From Anaerolineaceae bacterium UBA6086 (GTDB lineage Bacteria; Chloroflexota; Anaerolineae; Anaerolineales; Anaerolineaceae): a stretch of 31,275 nucleotides of DNA. The stretch spans positions 1 through 31,275 of the forward strand of contig DIXG01000104.1 of assembly GCA_002436005.1 (NCBI GenBank), written 5' to 3'. Below the pieces are notes generated by a model that was given only the letters and a program-made list of their open reading frames with translations, was not told the DNA's origin and searched no databases. Below are positions 1 to 8,261 of the stretch, piece after piece. How positions within the stretch are numbered: position 1 is the first letter of the stretch; each line of letters starts with the position of its first letter. The translations under genes were made by a program, and so were the position numbers.

Positions 1-1089
1 TTTGACATCGACGCCTTTGTGAACGAAGCTGGGGGATATCTCTCCACCTATCGTGAATACCTGGCAACGACAGGTTGGACTTCAGGTGCAGACGTCCTTT
101 ACCGGGTCGCGCTTGAATATTCCATTAACCCGCGTCTCTTACTGGCATTCCTTGAATACCAATCTGGCTGGGTCTATGGTTTCCCCGATGAATCTGATCT
201 ATTGGCGATAGATTACCCGATGGGGTATCCGAACAGCAATAAAAAGAACCTGTATTTGCAGTCCGCCTGGTTTGCTACCATGGTGATGGAGGGATATTAT
301 GGCTGGCGCGAAGGACGGCGTTTGGTGATTAATTTTGACGATGGCCAGGTCTTACGCTTGGCGCCTGACTTGAATGCAGGCACGGTTGGCCTGATGAACG
401 CCTTCACTTATCTTTATGGTTTTGAACAATGGGCTTATCACCTCTACGGTGAGGACAATTTCTTTACACTGCATGAGCGGATGTTTGATAGCCCCTGGCT
501 GAGGGCGATGGAAGTGGAGCCGCTGATTCCGGCAAATACTTTACAGCCAGAGATGATTTTGCCGTTTGAACCCGGTTATGTTTGGGCGTTCACCGGTGGT
601 CCGCATGCAGCCTGGAGTTCGGCAGATGTGTGGGCGGCATTGGATTTTGCCCCAGCCAGCGGTGTGACAGGATGTTTTGTCTCGGATTCATGGGTTGTGG
701 CTGCCATGTCTGGCAGGGTGATCCGGTCTGGCAATGGGGTGGTGGTGATTGACCAGGATGATGATGGATATGAGCAGACGGGTTGGACACTGCTCTACCT
801 CCATCTTGCTGAAAAGGATCGTGTCCCGCTGGGTGAATGGGTAGAGGTAGGCGACCGGATTGGTCACGCATCCTGTGAAGGGGGACGCTCGACCGGCACG
901 CACATCCACCTGGCAAGGCGATACAATGGCGAGTGGGTACCAGCTGATGGGCCGCTACCGTTTACATTGAGTGGTTGGGTGGCAAAAGCTGGGGTTGTGG
1001 CTTACAAAGGCTGGCTGACCCGTGGGGCCGATATTATTTACGCCAACACTGCCAGCACCTATGAAACCCAGTTAACCCGTGACGATTGA
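1..1089 (+). CDS. M23-like (degenerate LytM) envelope protein, 5' partial
   Basis: The reading frame is open from base 1, and the GTG at 19 lies inside the homology shared with the next gene, so the true start is upstream of the window. The C-terminal half resembles an M23/LytM domain: a GGPH motif, then WAALDFAP, a LYLHL strand and a GTHIH motif. The usual first zinc ligand of the HxxxD motif is Trp here (W-A-A-L-D), while the Asp and the HxH are kept. Two Cys, in TGC and SCEGG, are also found in the downstream paralogue and could form a disulfide. The N-terminal part has LLLAFLEYQSGW, reminiscent of lytic transglycosylase folds but with Gln where the catalytic Glu would lie. It may bind peptidoglycan or regulate hydrolases rather than cut. 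Family assignment is firm; loss of activity is inference. Confidence 0.75.
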   Translation, partial: FDIDAFVNEAGGYLSTYREYLATTGWTSGADVLYRVALEYSINPRLLLAFLEYQSGWVYGFPDESDLLAIDYPMGYPNSNKKNLYLQSAWFATMVMEGYYGWREGRRLVINFDDGQVLRLAPDLNAGTVGLMNAFTYLYGFEQWAYHLYGEDNFFTLHERMFDSPWLRAMEVEPLIPANTLQPEMILPFEPGYVWAFTGGPHAAWSSADVWAALDFAPASGVTGCFVSDSWVVAAMSGRVIRSGNGVVVIDQDDDGYEQTGWTLLYLHLAEKDRVPLGEWVEVGDRIGHASCEGGRSTGTHIHLARRYNGEWVPADGPLPFTLSGWVAKAGVVAYKGWLTRGADIIYANTASTYETQLTRDD

Positions 1090-1243
1090 TGACCGGTCAC
1101 CTTTGAGATGCTCATTACTTTGGCGGCTGGACATTTCTGTGCTTTCGGAGTAATCTTCAGTCTCAGCTGATGCATTTGTGCTGTTTTCAGGAACTGGAAG
1201 CGGTTACTTTGCGAATGTTCCGAAGGAAAACCCCAAAACCTCT

Positions 1244-2713
1244 ATGAAGTTGACACGCCTTATTTACCCGATTGTTATTCTCATTATCCTGCTTTCTGCC
1301 TGTTCGCCTGTCAGCCAGCCGACGATGATCATCCCGTTTGCGGAAGAACAAGGCGAGGATTTGTCGATCCCTGAGATGACACCTTTTCCCACCCGGCCTG
1401 CTTATGAACCTGGTGAGTTGGTGGAATATGTAGCACAGTCGGGCGACACGCTGCAAGCCCTTGCGCAGCGCTTTAACACAACGGTGGAAGAGATCAGGGT
1501 TGCGAACGATTTCATCCCTCAGGATGCCACTACCATGCCTCCGGGCATGCCCATGCAGATTCCGATCTACTACCGCGCCTTATGGGGAACGCCCTATCAG
1601 ATCGTGCCGGATGCGGCATTTGTGAATGGCCCGGATGCTGCGACCTTTGATTCATCTACCTTTATTGCGGATCATCAGGGGTGGATTTTGAATTATTCAG
1701 CCTGGGCATTTGGCGGAACACGAACGGCAGCGGAGATTGTCAATTATGTTGGGATGCAGTATTCCATCAGCCCCAAGCTGCTGCTGGCATTGCTGGAATA
1801 CCAGGGCAGGGCGTTTTCGAAGCCAGAACTGGATCCTGTGGATGAATATAATATCCTCGGCTTGAAATCAAGTTATTGGAAGGGCGTTTACTTACAACTC
1901 TCCTATGCGGCGAACATCCTCAACGACGCTTACTACCGTTATCGCGAAGGCAATCTGCTGGAATTTGAGCTGGCAGATGGCTCCCTGGTTCGTCCTGATC
2001 CCTGGCAGAATGCTGCAACGGTATCATTGCAATACTTCTTTTCCCTTGTCCTGGACGAGAATCTTTTCCATTATGCCATTGGCCCTGATGGGTTTGTTCA
2101 GGCTTACGAAGTTCTTTTTGGAGATCCCTGGCAGATAGAACCACATATTCCGGGGTCCCTCACACAGCCTGAAATGCAGCTGCCCTTCACGACTCCTTCA
2201 GGCTGGGCATTCACCGGGGGCCCACACACAGGGTGGGGCAGCCTGGAGCCCTGGGCTGCTCTGGACTTTGCACCGCCTTCCAGCATCACCGGGTGTTACC
2301 CAACCAGCCTTTTCACCACGGCTGTGGCTGATGGTCTGATCGTGCGCGATGGTGAAGGACTCTTGATCCTGGATCTGGATGAGGATGGCGATGAGCGCAC
2401 AGGGTGGGCGCTGCTTTATTTACATGTTGCAGAGGAAAACCGGGTTCCTGTGGGCACGTCTGTTCAAAAAGGAGATCCTTTAGGACATCCTTCCTGCGAA
2501 GGCGGGCGATCCACCGGGACGCATGTTCACATTGCTCGAAAATATAATGGGGAATGGATGGTGGCGGATGGCATTATACCCTTTGTGATGTCAGGATGGC
2601 GGCCGGTTAGGGGGAGTGTGCCATATTCAGGATGGCTGGTCAAAGATGACCTGATGGTGGTGGCAAATACGAATCCTGACAATCGCAGCACCATTCCAGA
2701 CGATTTACCTTAA
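1244..2713 (+). CDS. LysM plus M23-like lipoprotein, paralogue of the gene before it
   Basis: I chose the ATG at 1244 because a lipoprotein signal follows at once: a basic MKLTR start, a hydrophobic run and an LLSAC lipobox. An in-frame GTG at 1178 would put 22 unlikely residues in front. A purine-rich AAGGAAAA lies about 13 bases upstream. After a linker comes one LysM repeat (VEYVAQSGDTLQALAQRFN), a peptidoglycan-binding module. The remainder matches the preceding gene throughout, including EYQG, GGPH, WAALDFAP, TGC, SCEGGRSTGTHVH and the end. Like that gene it keeps the Asp and HxH of M23 but has Trp at the first His position. It is probably an exported, lipid-anchored wall-binding protein. 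The two genes are a tandem duplication on the same strand, 154 bases apart. A hydrolase activity cannot be assumed. Confidence 0.85.
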   Translation: MKLTRLIYPIVILIILLSACSPVSQPTMIIPFAEEQGEDLSIPEMTPFPTRPAYEPGELVEYVAQSGDTLQALAQRFNTTVEEIRVANDFIPQDATTMPPGMPMQIPIYYRALWGTPYQIVPDAAFVNGPDAATFDSSTFIADHQGWILNYSAWAFGGTRTAAEIVNYVGMQYSISPKLLLALLEYQGRAFSKPELDPVDEYNILGLKSSYWKGVYLQLSYAANILNDAYYRYREGNLLEFELADGSLVRPDPWQNAATVSLQYFFSLVLDENLFHYAIGPDGFVQAYEVLFGDPWQIEPHIPGSLTQPEMQLPFTTPSGWAFTGGPHTGWGSLEPWAALDFAPPSSITGCYPTSLFTTAVADGLIVRDGEGLLILDLDEDGDERTGWALLYLHVAEENRVPVGTSVQKGDPLGHPSCEGGRSTGTHVHIARKYNGEWMVADGIIPFVMSGWRPVRGSVPYSGWLVKDDLMVVANTNPDNRSTIPDDLP

Positions 2714-2805
2714 TCAAGATCCTGGTTAACTATTTAGAAGGGGTCTCACACTACGGCTGTGATACGTGCAGAATGATTTGTTTACAATATTTCTGATGGC
2801 GATAA

Positions 2806-3987
2806 TTAATTTAGGAAGAGCCAGGGATTCATCGGCTGACCGTTGAGCCGCAATTCAAAATGGAGATGCGGACCGGACGAGTTGCCGGTGCTGCCCATCG
2901 ATGCAATCAGTTGCCCTTTTTGGACATTGGATCCGCAGGGGAGCAGGGTAGCATCCAGCAGATGGGCATAGAAGGTTTGCCAGCCATCATCATGATCCAC
3001 CACGATCAGATTGCCATATCCCCGGTCGGACCAGCCCGAATAAACGATCACACCGGTGTCTGCGGCAAAAATTGGGCTGCCAAAATCCCCGTCAAAATCC
3101 AGGCCATTATGCACGGGTGGAGTGTAGTCATACCCCGAAAGCCAGGTGGCAGTCGTTGGCCAGGTAAAGGTGCCGGTGCCCACGTTGCCGTAGATGATTC
3201 CACCGCACGCGCCAGGTCCAAGATAGGAATTGCCCGATGCAGGCGCATCACGTGCAACGATCCAGGCTACAGTCGGACGCTCACCGCCCGGTACGACCAG
3301 CATCGTCCCCGGTTCAATTCGTGGGTTGGCATAATCCCCGATTGTGTCCGGGTCTAACCCATTGAGGGGATAGTTGATAATATCCTCAGGTTTCACGCCG
3401 TAAAACTCCGAGACGCCGTTCAAGCCTTCGCCTTCCGACCACTGGTGATAGAGGCCATCTTCAGGGAGAATGTAGAGCTCCACACCGATCACCAATCCAT
3501 CGGGGGTATCACCGATGACGTAGCGATTGGACCACAGGACGGTTTCGGGTGTCAGCCCGAATTTTTCTGCGATCCCAAAGATCGTGTCGCCTTGTTGAAC
3601 GGTGTATTTTATTACCTCAGTGCGTTCTTCGACCGGTTTGGGTGCAGCAAAGGCTACATCAACCTGGCGAAAAACGCCGCCACTGCGATCGGTTTCCGCT
3701 GAAAAAGCGGGCGAGGGGATGCTTCCCGGCAGGCTTTCTGCCCGGGGAGAAACGGTAGCTGTCGGTAGAGCAGGTGCGGTTCTGCGGTCAACGATCGCTG
3801 AACCAATGCCCCAAACAGCCAGCACCATGACAACAAACGCCACTATGGAAATACCAATCTGCCAGAGTTTGGTGTTATTGATCAGCTTGGACCAAATTGA
3901 GGTTTGAGAATCTGGCTGGGGACTGTCTTGTGCAGTCGGTTGAGCAGATTCACCAAGATTTTCTATCGTTTTTGGGTTTTCGACCAT
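2806..3987 (-). CDS. LysM/M23 peptidoglycan endopeptidase, membrane anchored
   Basis: This 393-residue protein has a cytoplasmic N-terminus of about 35 residues, one membrane segment (near 36-65), a LysM repeat (EVIKYTVQQGDTIFGIAEKFG), a second LysM-like stretch (WSEGEGLNGVSEFYGVKPEDI) and a C-terminal M23 domain. The M23 zinc and catalytic residues are all present: H293 and D297 in HNGLDFD, H342 in YAHL, and H374 and H376 in GPHLHFE. It should therefore be an active zinc endopeptidase cutting peptide cross-links outside the membrane. The start is supported by a GGAG 7 bases before the ATG and a strong promoter just upstream. It converges with the paralogue pair on the other strand, which lack the first His, so one canonical and two degenerate M23 genes sit side by side. 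Confidence 0.92.
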   Translation of the reverse strand: MVENPKTIENLGESAQPTAQDSPQPDSQTSIWSKLINNTKLWQIGISIVAFVVMVLAVWGIGSAIVDRRTAPALPTATVSPRAESLPGSIPSPAFSAETDRSGGVFRQVDVAFAAPKPVEERTEVIKYTVQQGDTIFGIAEKFGLTPETVLWSNRYVIGDTPDGLVIGVELYILPEDGLYHQWSEGEGLNGVSEFYGVKPEDIINYPLNGLDPDTIGDYANPRIEPGTMLVVPGGERPTVAWIVARDAPASGNSYLGPGACGGIIYGNVGTGTFTWPTTATWLSGYDYTPPVHNGLDFDGDFGSPIFAADTGVIVYSGWSDRGYGNLIVVDHDDGWQTFYAHLLDATLLPCGSNVQKGQLIASMGSTGNSSGPHLHFELRLNGQPMNPWLFLN

Positions 3988-4004
3988 TAAAATTCTCCAA
4001 AGGC

Positions 4005-4032
4005 ATCATAACATTAAACAAATTAATGTCAA
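4005..4032 (-). promoter_or_regulatory. Sigma-70-type promoter for the M23 endopeptidase gene
   Basis: Read on the minus strand, a perfect TTGACA (4027-4032) is followed after 16 bases by TATGAT (4005-4010). The predicted start of transcription is near 3998, which leaves only about 11 bases before the ATG at 3987. The leader would hold little more than the GGAG ribosome binding site. Both boxes are read directly; the start site is inferred from standard spacing. Confidence 0.7.
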
Positions 4033-4164
4033 GCCGACGTCAACAGGCTTATGATAGGTTCTTTACTTGAAGGACGAGTATTATTGCGGATGTTGTTGAC
4101 CCATCATTGGATTGTGTTCGTCATTTTTCTGGGATAACGCTTGTGAAGACTGAAAAAACATTAT

Positions 4165-5682
4165 TTAAGGGGTGCCAGCAGGTGCAGAGGAGAAGTATTC
4201 TTCCAGAATTGGCGCCAGGTCCGCATCGGTATGCTGCTTGAGCGTCGTCCAAAAATCCTCACTTGTGGCAATCTGGTAACGATATTGTTTCGCATAGTCT
4301 TTAATGAAGGCAAAGAACGCCTCATCTCCGATGGTATCACGCAGATCTTGCAAGAAATGCGCGCCGTTCAGGTATACGCTGTTGCGATATTCCTCGTAGC
4401 CGCCTTCCAGGTAAATCGTATTATCAACGAATCCTGCTGGCTGGAGACCATCGACTCGGTTCTCCCACCACCAATCAACCAGTTCAGGGTGGTAGCGTTC
4501 ATAAAACAGCGCTTCTGAATAGGTTGCCAGGGATTCGTCTAACCAGGGCTCCAGCGCTTGATTGCTGCCAACCTGGCTGAAGAACCACTGGTGCGAGGTC
4601 TCATGGGGTGTGATAATCGTCAGGTTGGTCTCAGGTGTGCCATTGTAGAACATGAAAAAGCCGCGGCTCAGCAAGATTAGCCCATCAAATTCCATACCGT
4701 GCAGAAAATCTGCTTCGACCACACTGAGCAGATCCCGCTCGAGGGGTCCATAGATTTCGCTGTAGAGTTTAATGGCTTGCGCGGCGATCTCCGCAGCTGC
4801 CTCACCTGCGAATACCTCTTCCGGGAAGGTATAGGTGCGGATAGTGATGCCGTCCACTTGCCGTTCTGTGATGGCATAAATATCACTGATCGAGATCGTG
4901 AATGTTCGCGCCAACTTGAGCAGATAGTGAATGCCGTCCTCACTTTCTTGAGGAAGGGCACCGGCTGCCACTTTCATATTTTCACGGCGATCGGTAAATT
5001 TCAGAGTCACATCAAAATCAGCCGCTTCGAATACCAGGTGCTCGCCGACAATCTGGCTGTTGACCAGGGAGATCTCATACGCCATCCAGCCATTTTCATC
5101 CCTGGGGGGGATGTAGGGGAACCAGTAGGACAGGTTCAACTGCCGCCCTGTCTGGCCAAAGGTTCCCTCCCGGTCTGGCATATACAGTTCGAAGTCATGG
5201 ATGAACTCGATTTGTTCTCCGGGCATCAGTGGGGTTTCCAGGGGGATTACCATGCGGTGGCTTTCCCATTGATAATCTGTGATCAGATTCCCGTTTCCGG
5301 TTTTGATGGATTTGATGTAAATGGCATTTTGGAAGATGGTGGGATACACGATGAACATCATTTCATTGATCGGTTCATCCGTTTTATTCGTATAAATGGA
5401 ATGGCTTCTGGCAGTGACAAAACGATTATAATAATTGACGGTCACATCGATCTGATATTGTGTTTGCTGCCCATTGAGTGGAAGCGGCGTTGGGGTCGGT
5501 GTGGGTGTCATGGTTGGTGTTGGGACCTGTGTAGACGTGGCAGTGTTTTGCACCGTAGAGGTCGCAGAAGGCACAACTGTTGACTCGCCTGCTGGTGAAC
5601 AGGCTGCCATGGCCGTCAATAACACCGCCAGCAATATCAGAAATACCAGTTTGCGTTTTGGTTTAATCACAATCAGTCTCAT
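4165..5682 (-). CDS. M1-family (gluzincin) metallopeptidase lipoprotein
   Basis: I chose the ATG at 5682 because the signal peptide begins there: basic residues, a hydrophobic stretch and a Cys after TAMAA. An in-frame ATG at 5739 would add 19 residues lacking signal character, and neither start has a strong ribosome binding site. After a Thr/Pro-rich linker comes an M1-like fold with a GMEF motif (compare GAMEN) and the zinc site HETSH (H360, E361, H364). The third ligand, E383 in WLDESLATY, lies at the standard 18-residue gap. At 505 residues it is shorter than classic aminopeptidase N and lacks its large C-terminal domain. It probably acts outside the membrane as an aminopeptidase-like enzyme with unknown substrates. 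It is divergent from the MFS gene, so the 140 bases between them should hold both promoters. Confidence 0.88.
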   Translation of the reverse strand: MRLIVIKPKRKLVFLILLAVLLTAMAACSPAGESTVVPSATSTVQNTATSTQVPTPTMTPTPTPTPLPLNGQQTQYQIDVTVNYYNRFVTARSHSIYTNKTDEPINEMMFIVYPTIFQNAIYIKSIKTGNGNLITDYQWESHRMVIPLETPLMPGEQIEFIHDFELYMPDREGTFGQTGRQLNLSYWFPYIPPRDENGWMAYEISLVNSQIVGEHLVFEAADFDVTLKFTDRRENMKVAAGALPQESEDGIHYLLKLARTFTISISDIYAITERQVDGITIRTYTFPEEVFAGEAAAEIAAQAIKLYSEIYGPLERDLLSVVEADFLHGMEFDGLILLSRGFFMFYNGTPETNLTIITPHETSHQWFFSQVGSNQALEPWLDESLATYSEALFYERYHPELVDWWWENRVDGLQPAGFVDNTIYLEGGYEEYRNSVYLNGAHFLQDLRDTIGDEAFFAFIKDYAKQYRYQIATSEDFWTTLKQHTDADLAPILEEYFSSAPAGTP

Positions 5683-5822
5683 TTCACTGTTTATTATGTG
5701 GATTCTACTCGAATAGGACGGGAAGGGGGAAGAGTTCATTGGAGATGATGAGCTGGATTGAGTTGAACCCAGATATAATTTGTTTACTCCAACAGTCCTG
5801 TAATTGAGGAGTCTTTTACAGT

Positions 5823-7145
5823 ATGTCTACCAAACTAACGGGTTTACGCGGTTTTATCCTGATCTGGGTGGGGCAGGTCTTTTCAATGATTGGTTCGTCC
5901 ATGACCCATTTTGCGATGAGCATCTGGGCATGGCAAAAGACGGGCCAGGCAACCCCCCTGGCATTGGTGGGATTCTTTTCTGTTGCACCGCTGATCATTT
6001 TTTCGCCGTTTGCCGGCGTGCTGGTGGATCGTTGGAACCGAAAATTGGTGATGGCATTATCTGATATCGGTGCTGGATTGGTGACGCTGGTAATATTCAT
6101 CCTGCTGGTGACGGACAATCTTGAAATTTGGCATCTCTATATCACTGGTGCGGTGGGTGGGTTATTTGGCGCTTTTCAGTGGCCCGCCTATTCAGCAGCA
6201 ATTTCACTGGTCGTCCCCAAAAAACATTATGCCAGGACAAGCGGGATGATCTCAATGGCTGAATTTGGTGTTGGGATTGTTGCGCCCATCCTGGCAGGCA
6301 TCTTGATGCCGTTGATTGATGTGACCGGCATTATCCTGATTGACCTGATCACGCTGGTGATTGCGCTGCTGTGCCTGCTGCCGGTACTGATCCCTGAGCC
6401 AAAACGTGCCCACATAGAAGCAGTCACAGGGAAGTTTTTCAATGAACTGATGTACGGCTTTCGTTATCTTTTCGATCGGCCCAGCTTGCTGTATTTGCAA
6501 ATGGTTTTTTTCCTCGGGAATTTCTTCTTTTCTATTGGCTGGACCCTGGTGACGCCGATGATCCTTGCCAGTACGAACAGCAACTCGACGATTCTGGGCA
6601 CTGTACACTCTGCTGGCGCGATTGGCGGTCTGGTTGGCAGTTCCCTGCTGACAGCCTGGGGCGGGACAAAAAAGAAAATTCACGGTGTCCTGGTGGGTTG
6701 GATTATCAGTGGCATTTTGGGGATGTGCTTGATGGGGATTGGCAGGTCTCTGCCCTTCTGGATTGCTGCAAATTTCTTTATAATGTTTGTGATGCCGCTG
6801 ATCAATGGGTCCAACCAGGCAATATGGCAGGCAAAAGTGGCACCGGAAGTACAGGGTCGCGTATTTTCGGTGCGAAGATTTATTGCTCAGCTGACAGCGC
6901 CGATCTCCATGGCGGTTGCTGGACCGCTTGCTGACAAGGTTTTTGAACCAGCCTTGAAATCTGATGTCCACTGGCTTTCTCGGATTTTTGGTTCAATCTT
7001 TGGTAAAAGTGCTGGTGCGGGTATGTCATTGATCATTTTTATAAGTGGCATGCTGGTAGCGGGTGTGGGTGTGGGTGCTTACCGCTCCTACCGTGTGCGC
7101 AATGTGGAGGAACTGATTCCTGATCATGATGCAGCGGCCTCCTGA
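5823..7145 (+). CDS. MFS efflux transporter
   Basis: This is a 440-residue integral membrane protein with roughly 12 hydrophobic segments in two halves, typical of the major facilitator superfamily. After the second helix it has GVLVDRWNRKLVMALSD, the conserved loop 2-3 motif of this superfamily. Overall it resembles the drug/siderophore exporters of the MFS_3 (EntS/macrolide efflux) type, driven by proton exchange. The start ATG is preceded by TGAGGAG at 5805-5811. A TATAAT lies at 5774-5779, but no good -35 box sits 16-18 bases before it, so I do not call a promoter. It is a single-gene unit closed by the hairpin at 7202-7232. The substrate cannot be read from sequence. Confidence 0.9.
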   Translation: MSTKLTGLRGFILIWVGQVFSMIGSSMTHFAMSIWAWQKTGQATPLALVGFFSVAPLIIFSPFAGVLVDRWNRKLVMALSDIGAGLVTLVIFILLVTDNLEIWHLYITGAVGGLFGAFQWPAYSAAISLVVPKKHYARTSGMISMAEFGVGIVAPILAGILMPLIDVTGIILIDLITLVIALLCLLPVLIPEPKRAHIEAVTGKFFNELMYGFRYLFDRPSLLYLQMVFFLGNFFFSIGWTLVTPMILASTNSNSTILGTVHSAGAIGGLVGSSLLTAWGGTKKKIHGVLVGWIISGILGMCLMGIGRSLPFWIAANFFIMFVMPLINGSNQAIWQAKVAPEVQGRVFSVRRFIAQLTAPISMAVAGPLADKVFEPALKSDVHWLSRIFGSIFGKSAGAGMSLIIFISGMLVAGVGVGAYRSYRVRNVEELIPDHDAAAS

Positions 7146-7201
7146 TTTGGCAAAATAACCAATATTTCTTTCACCTATGTTTTTTGGTAACTGGATAGAA
7201 A

Positions 7202-7232
7202 AAGAGGACGACAGAAAAATGGTCGTCCTCTT
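7202..7232. terminator. Intrinsic terminator between convergent genes
   Basis: A perfect 11-base stem, AAGAGGACGAC pairing with GTCGTCCTCTT, encloses a 9-base loop. On the minus strand the stem is followed by CTTTTTC, so it ends the OsmC-side transcript; on the plus strand it lies 57 bases after the MFS stop with only a short T run. It probably serves both convergent units, more strongly on the minus strand. Confidence 0.75.
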
Positions 7233-7287
7233 GAGAATCATAGTGGTTCAGGGTTAAAGAACTTTTCGAAGAATATTTGGAAATTGC

Positions 7288-7704
7288 CTATTGGTCTTGA
7301 ATCACAATCTTGTGTGTAATTTCAACAGATTTTTCCAGCATCGCCTGGGCAGGGCAATAGCGCGTTTCGGAGAGTTCAACGGCGCGTTCCACAGCTGCCC
7401 GGTCGATATTCTTTCCCGTAACTGTGTAGGTGATCAGGACTTTTGTGAACACCATGGGATGCGCATCAGCCTGTTCAATGTCGGCAGTGACCTGAAAATC
7501 TGTCACTTCCTGGCGTTTCTTTTGCAGGATGGAGATCACGTCCATACCGGTACATCCTATCAGACCGATCGCGATGAGCTGAAGCGGGCGAAAGCCCATA
7601 TCCCGTCCGCCGACCTGCTCGCTGGCATCCAGGGGTACCAGGTAGGTGCCATCAGCTGTGCCTGTGAACGCCATATTGCCTTTCCATACGACTTTACTTT
7701 TCAT
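7288..7704 (-). CDS. OsmC/Ohr-family thiol peroxidase-like protein
   Basis: This 138-residue protein has the OsmC fold features: an N-terminal strand pair, the helix PLQLIAIGLIGCTGMDV carrying C51, and C117 in the ETRYCPAQAML segment. These two Cys are the redox pair that reduces organic hydroperoxides in Ohr/OsmC proteins. The sequence is closest to the YhfA/OsmC-like branch, whose substrates are less certain. The ATG is preceded by AAAGGAAA. It is the last gene of the minus-strand run, 46 bases after a zinc-ribbon gene that follows an ECF sigma factor and its zinc anti-sigma factor. That location suggests it belongs to the regulon of that sigma factor, in line with a peroxide or thiol stress role. 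Confidence 0.9.
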   Translation of the reverse strand: MKSKVVWKGNMAFTGTADGTYLVPLDASEQVGGRDMGFRPLQLIAIGLIGCTGMDVISILQKKRQEVTDFQVTADIEQADAHPMVFTKVLITYTVTGKNIDRAAVERAVELSETRYCPAQAMLEKSVEITHKIVIQDQ

Positions 7705-7750
7705 TGTTTGGTTTTCCTTTCCGCCTCCTCCGGAGGTTTATGATTGCTTA

Positions 7751-7966
7751 TCAGGTAAAACAGCCTGCATCTGTCAGCCCACAATTTGGACACACCAGGT
7801 TGAGCATGCCGTCATATTCGATAATGCCTTGATGACAGCGGGGACAGGTCATGCCTGCCCGCAAACTCATATTCGGATTAATCAGGCAGAAGATCCCTTC
7901 AGGTTGTTTAACTAAATTTGGTGTTGAATTTTCTTCAGGGGCATCATTCTTTGGCAACATAATCAT
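7751..7966 (-). CDS. Small zinc-ribbon protein
   Basis: This 71-residue protein has two CxxC knuckles 14 residues apart (C41/C44 in CPRC, C59/C62 in CPNC), which should bind one zinc. Two further Cys are C27 and C69. The N-terminal 25 residues are polar and probably disordered. It starts inside the end of the anti-sigma gene (23-base overlap), which suggests translational coupling; a second ATG two codons in (7960) is an alternative start. No specific family is recognised. The ribbon could serve as a metal or redox sensor or a protein contact site, but that is inference from context only. Confidence 0.65.
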   Translation of the reverse strand: MIMLPKNDAPEENSTPNLVKQPEGIFCLINPNMSLRAGMTCPRCHQGIIEYDGMLNLVCPNCGLTDAGCFT

Positions 7967-8261
7967 CCAGGTCTAACCGGGTCATCAACCGATGACGTGC
8001 TTCATCCGGAAGCGTGGTTTCCTGACCATCCATTTGATAAAGCTGGATAGTTTTCTTGAGAGTATTTACAACGATTCTGCAGTTTGGGCAGCTTTTGATA
8101 TGGGTTTCGATATCTCGGCAAAGTGCGTTATCCAGTTCGCCATCGATGTAGGCGTTCAAGTTGGTGAGAATATCCTTGCAAGGCAGCTGGTGGTCATGTC
8201 CGTAATCATGGCTGTGTTCGTGATTGTGTTGTTGGGTTTGGTGGTCGTGCTCGTGGTTCAT
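7944..8261 (-). CDS. RsrA-like zinc-binding anti-sigma factor with His-rich N-terminus
   Basis: This 105-residue protein carries a zinc-binding anti-sigma (ZAS) domain. The ligand pattern is C28, H54, C58, C61 (HIKSCPNC), with YIDGEL between, and an extra C48. The spacing C-26-H-4-C-3-C is the same as I recall for RsrA of Streptomyces (C11, H37, C41, C44), where oxidation expels zinc and frees the sigma factor. Before it lies a 24-residue tail with nine His in alternating HxH steps, like metal-binding tails. It overlaps the sigma gene by ATGA (8258-8261), so the pair is translationally coupled. The likely role is to hold the ECF sigma factor inactive until thiol oxidation or a metal change. 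There is no membrane segment, so it is a soluble sensor. Confidence 0.88.
   Translation of the reverse strand: MNHEHDHQTQQHNHEHSHDYGHDHQLPCKDILTNLNAYIDGELDNALCRDIETHIKSCPNCRIVVNTLKKTIQLYQMDGQETTLPDEARHRLMTRLDLDDYVAKE

Noticed and set aside
1090..1099. Perfect 10-base palindrome TGACCGGTCA after the first gene
   Set aside because: Palindromes of this length are expected many times by chance in a window of this size; it has no promoter or repeat partner.
5465..5530. GT-rich repetitive stretch, possible satellite
   Set aside because: On the minus strand it encodes the Thr/Pro linker of a lipoprotein, which explains the repetition.
4699..5583. Long plus-strand frame opposite the M1 peptidase gene
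   Set aside because: It is fully antisense to a gene with clear motifs, and its translation shows no family features.
5774..5779. TATAAT upstream of the MFS gene as a promoter
   Set aside because: It is a perfect -10 box, but no acceptable -35 box lies 16-18 bases upstream, so I did not list it as a promoter.
6252..6971. Minus-strand frame opposite the MFS transporter
   Set aside because: It is rich in Gln, His and Asn, as expected from reading a membrane-protein gene backwards; no ribosome binding site or motif.
7055..7080. GGGTGT simple repeat
   Set aside because: It lies in the MFS gene and encodes Gly-Val repeats in its last membrane helix.
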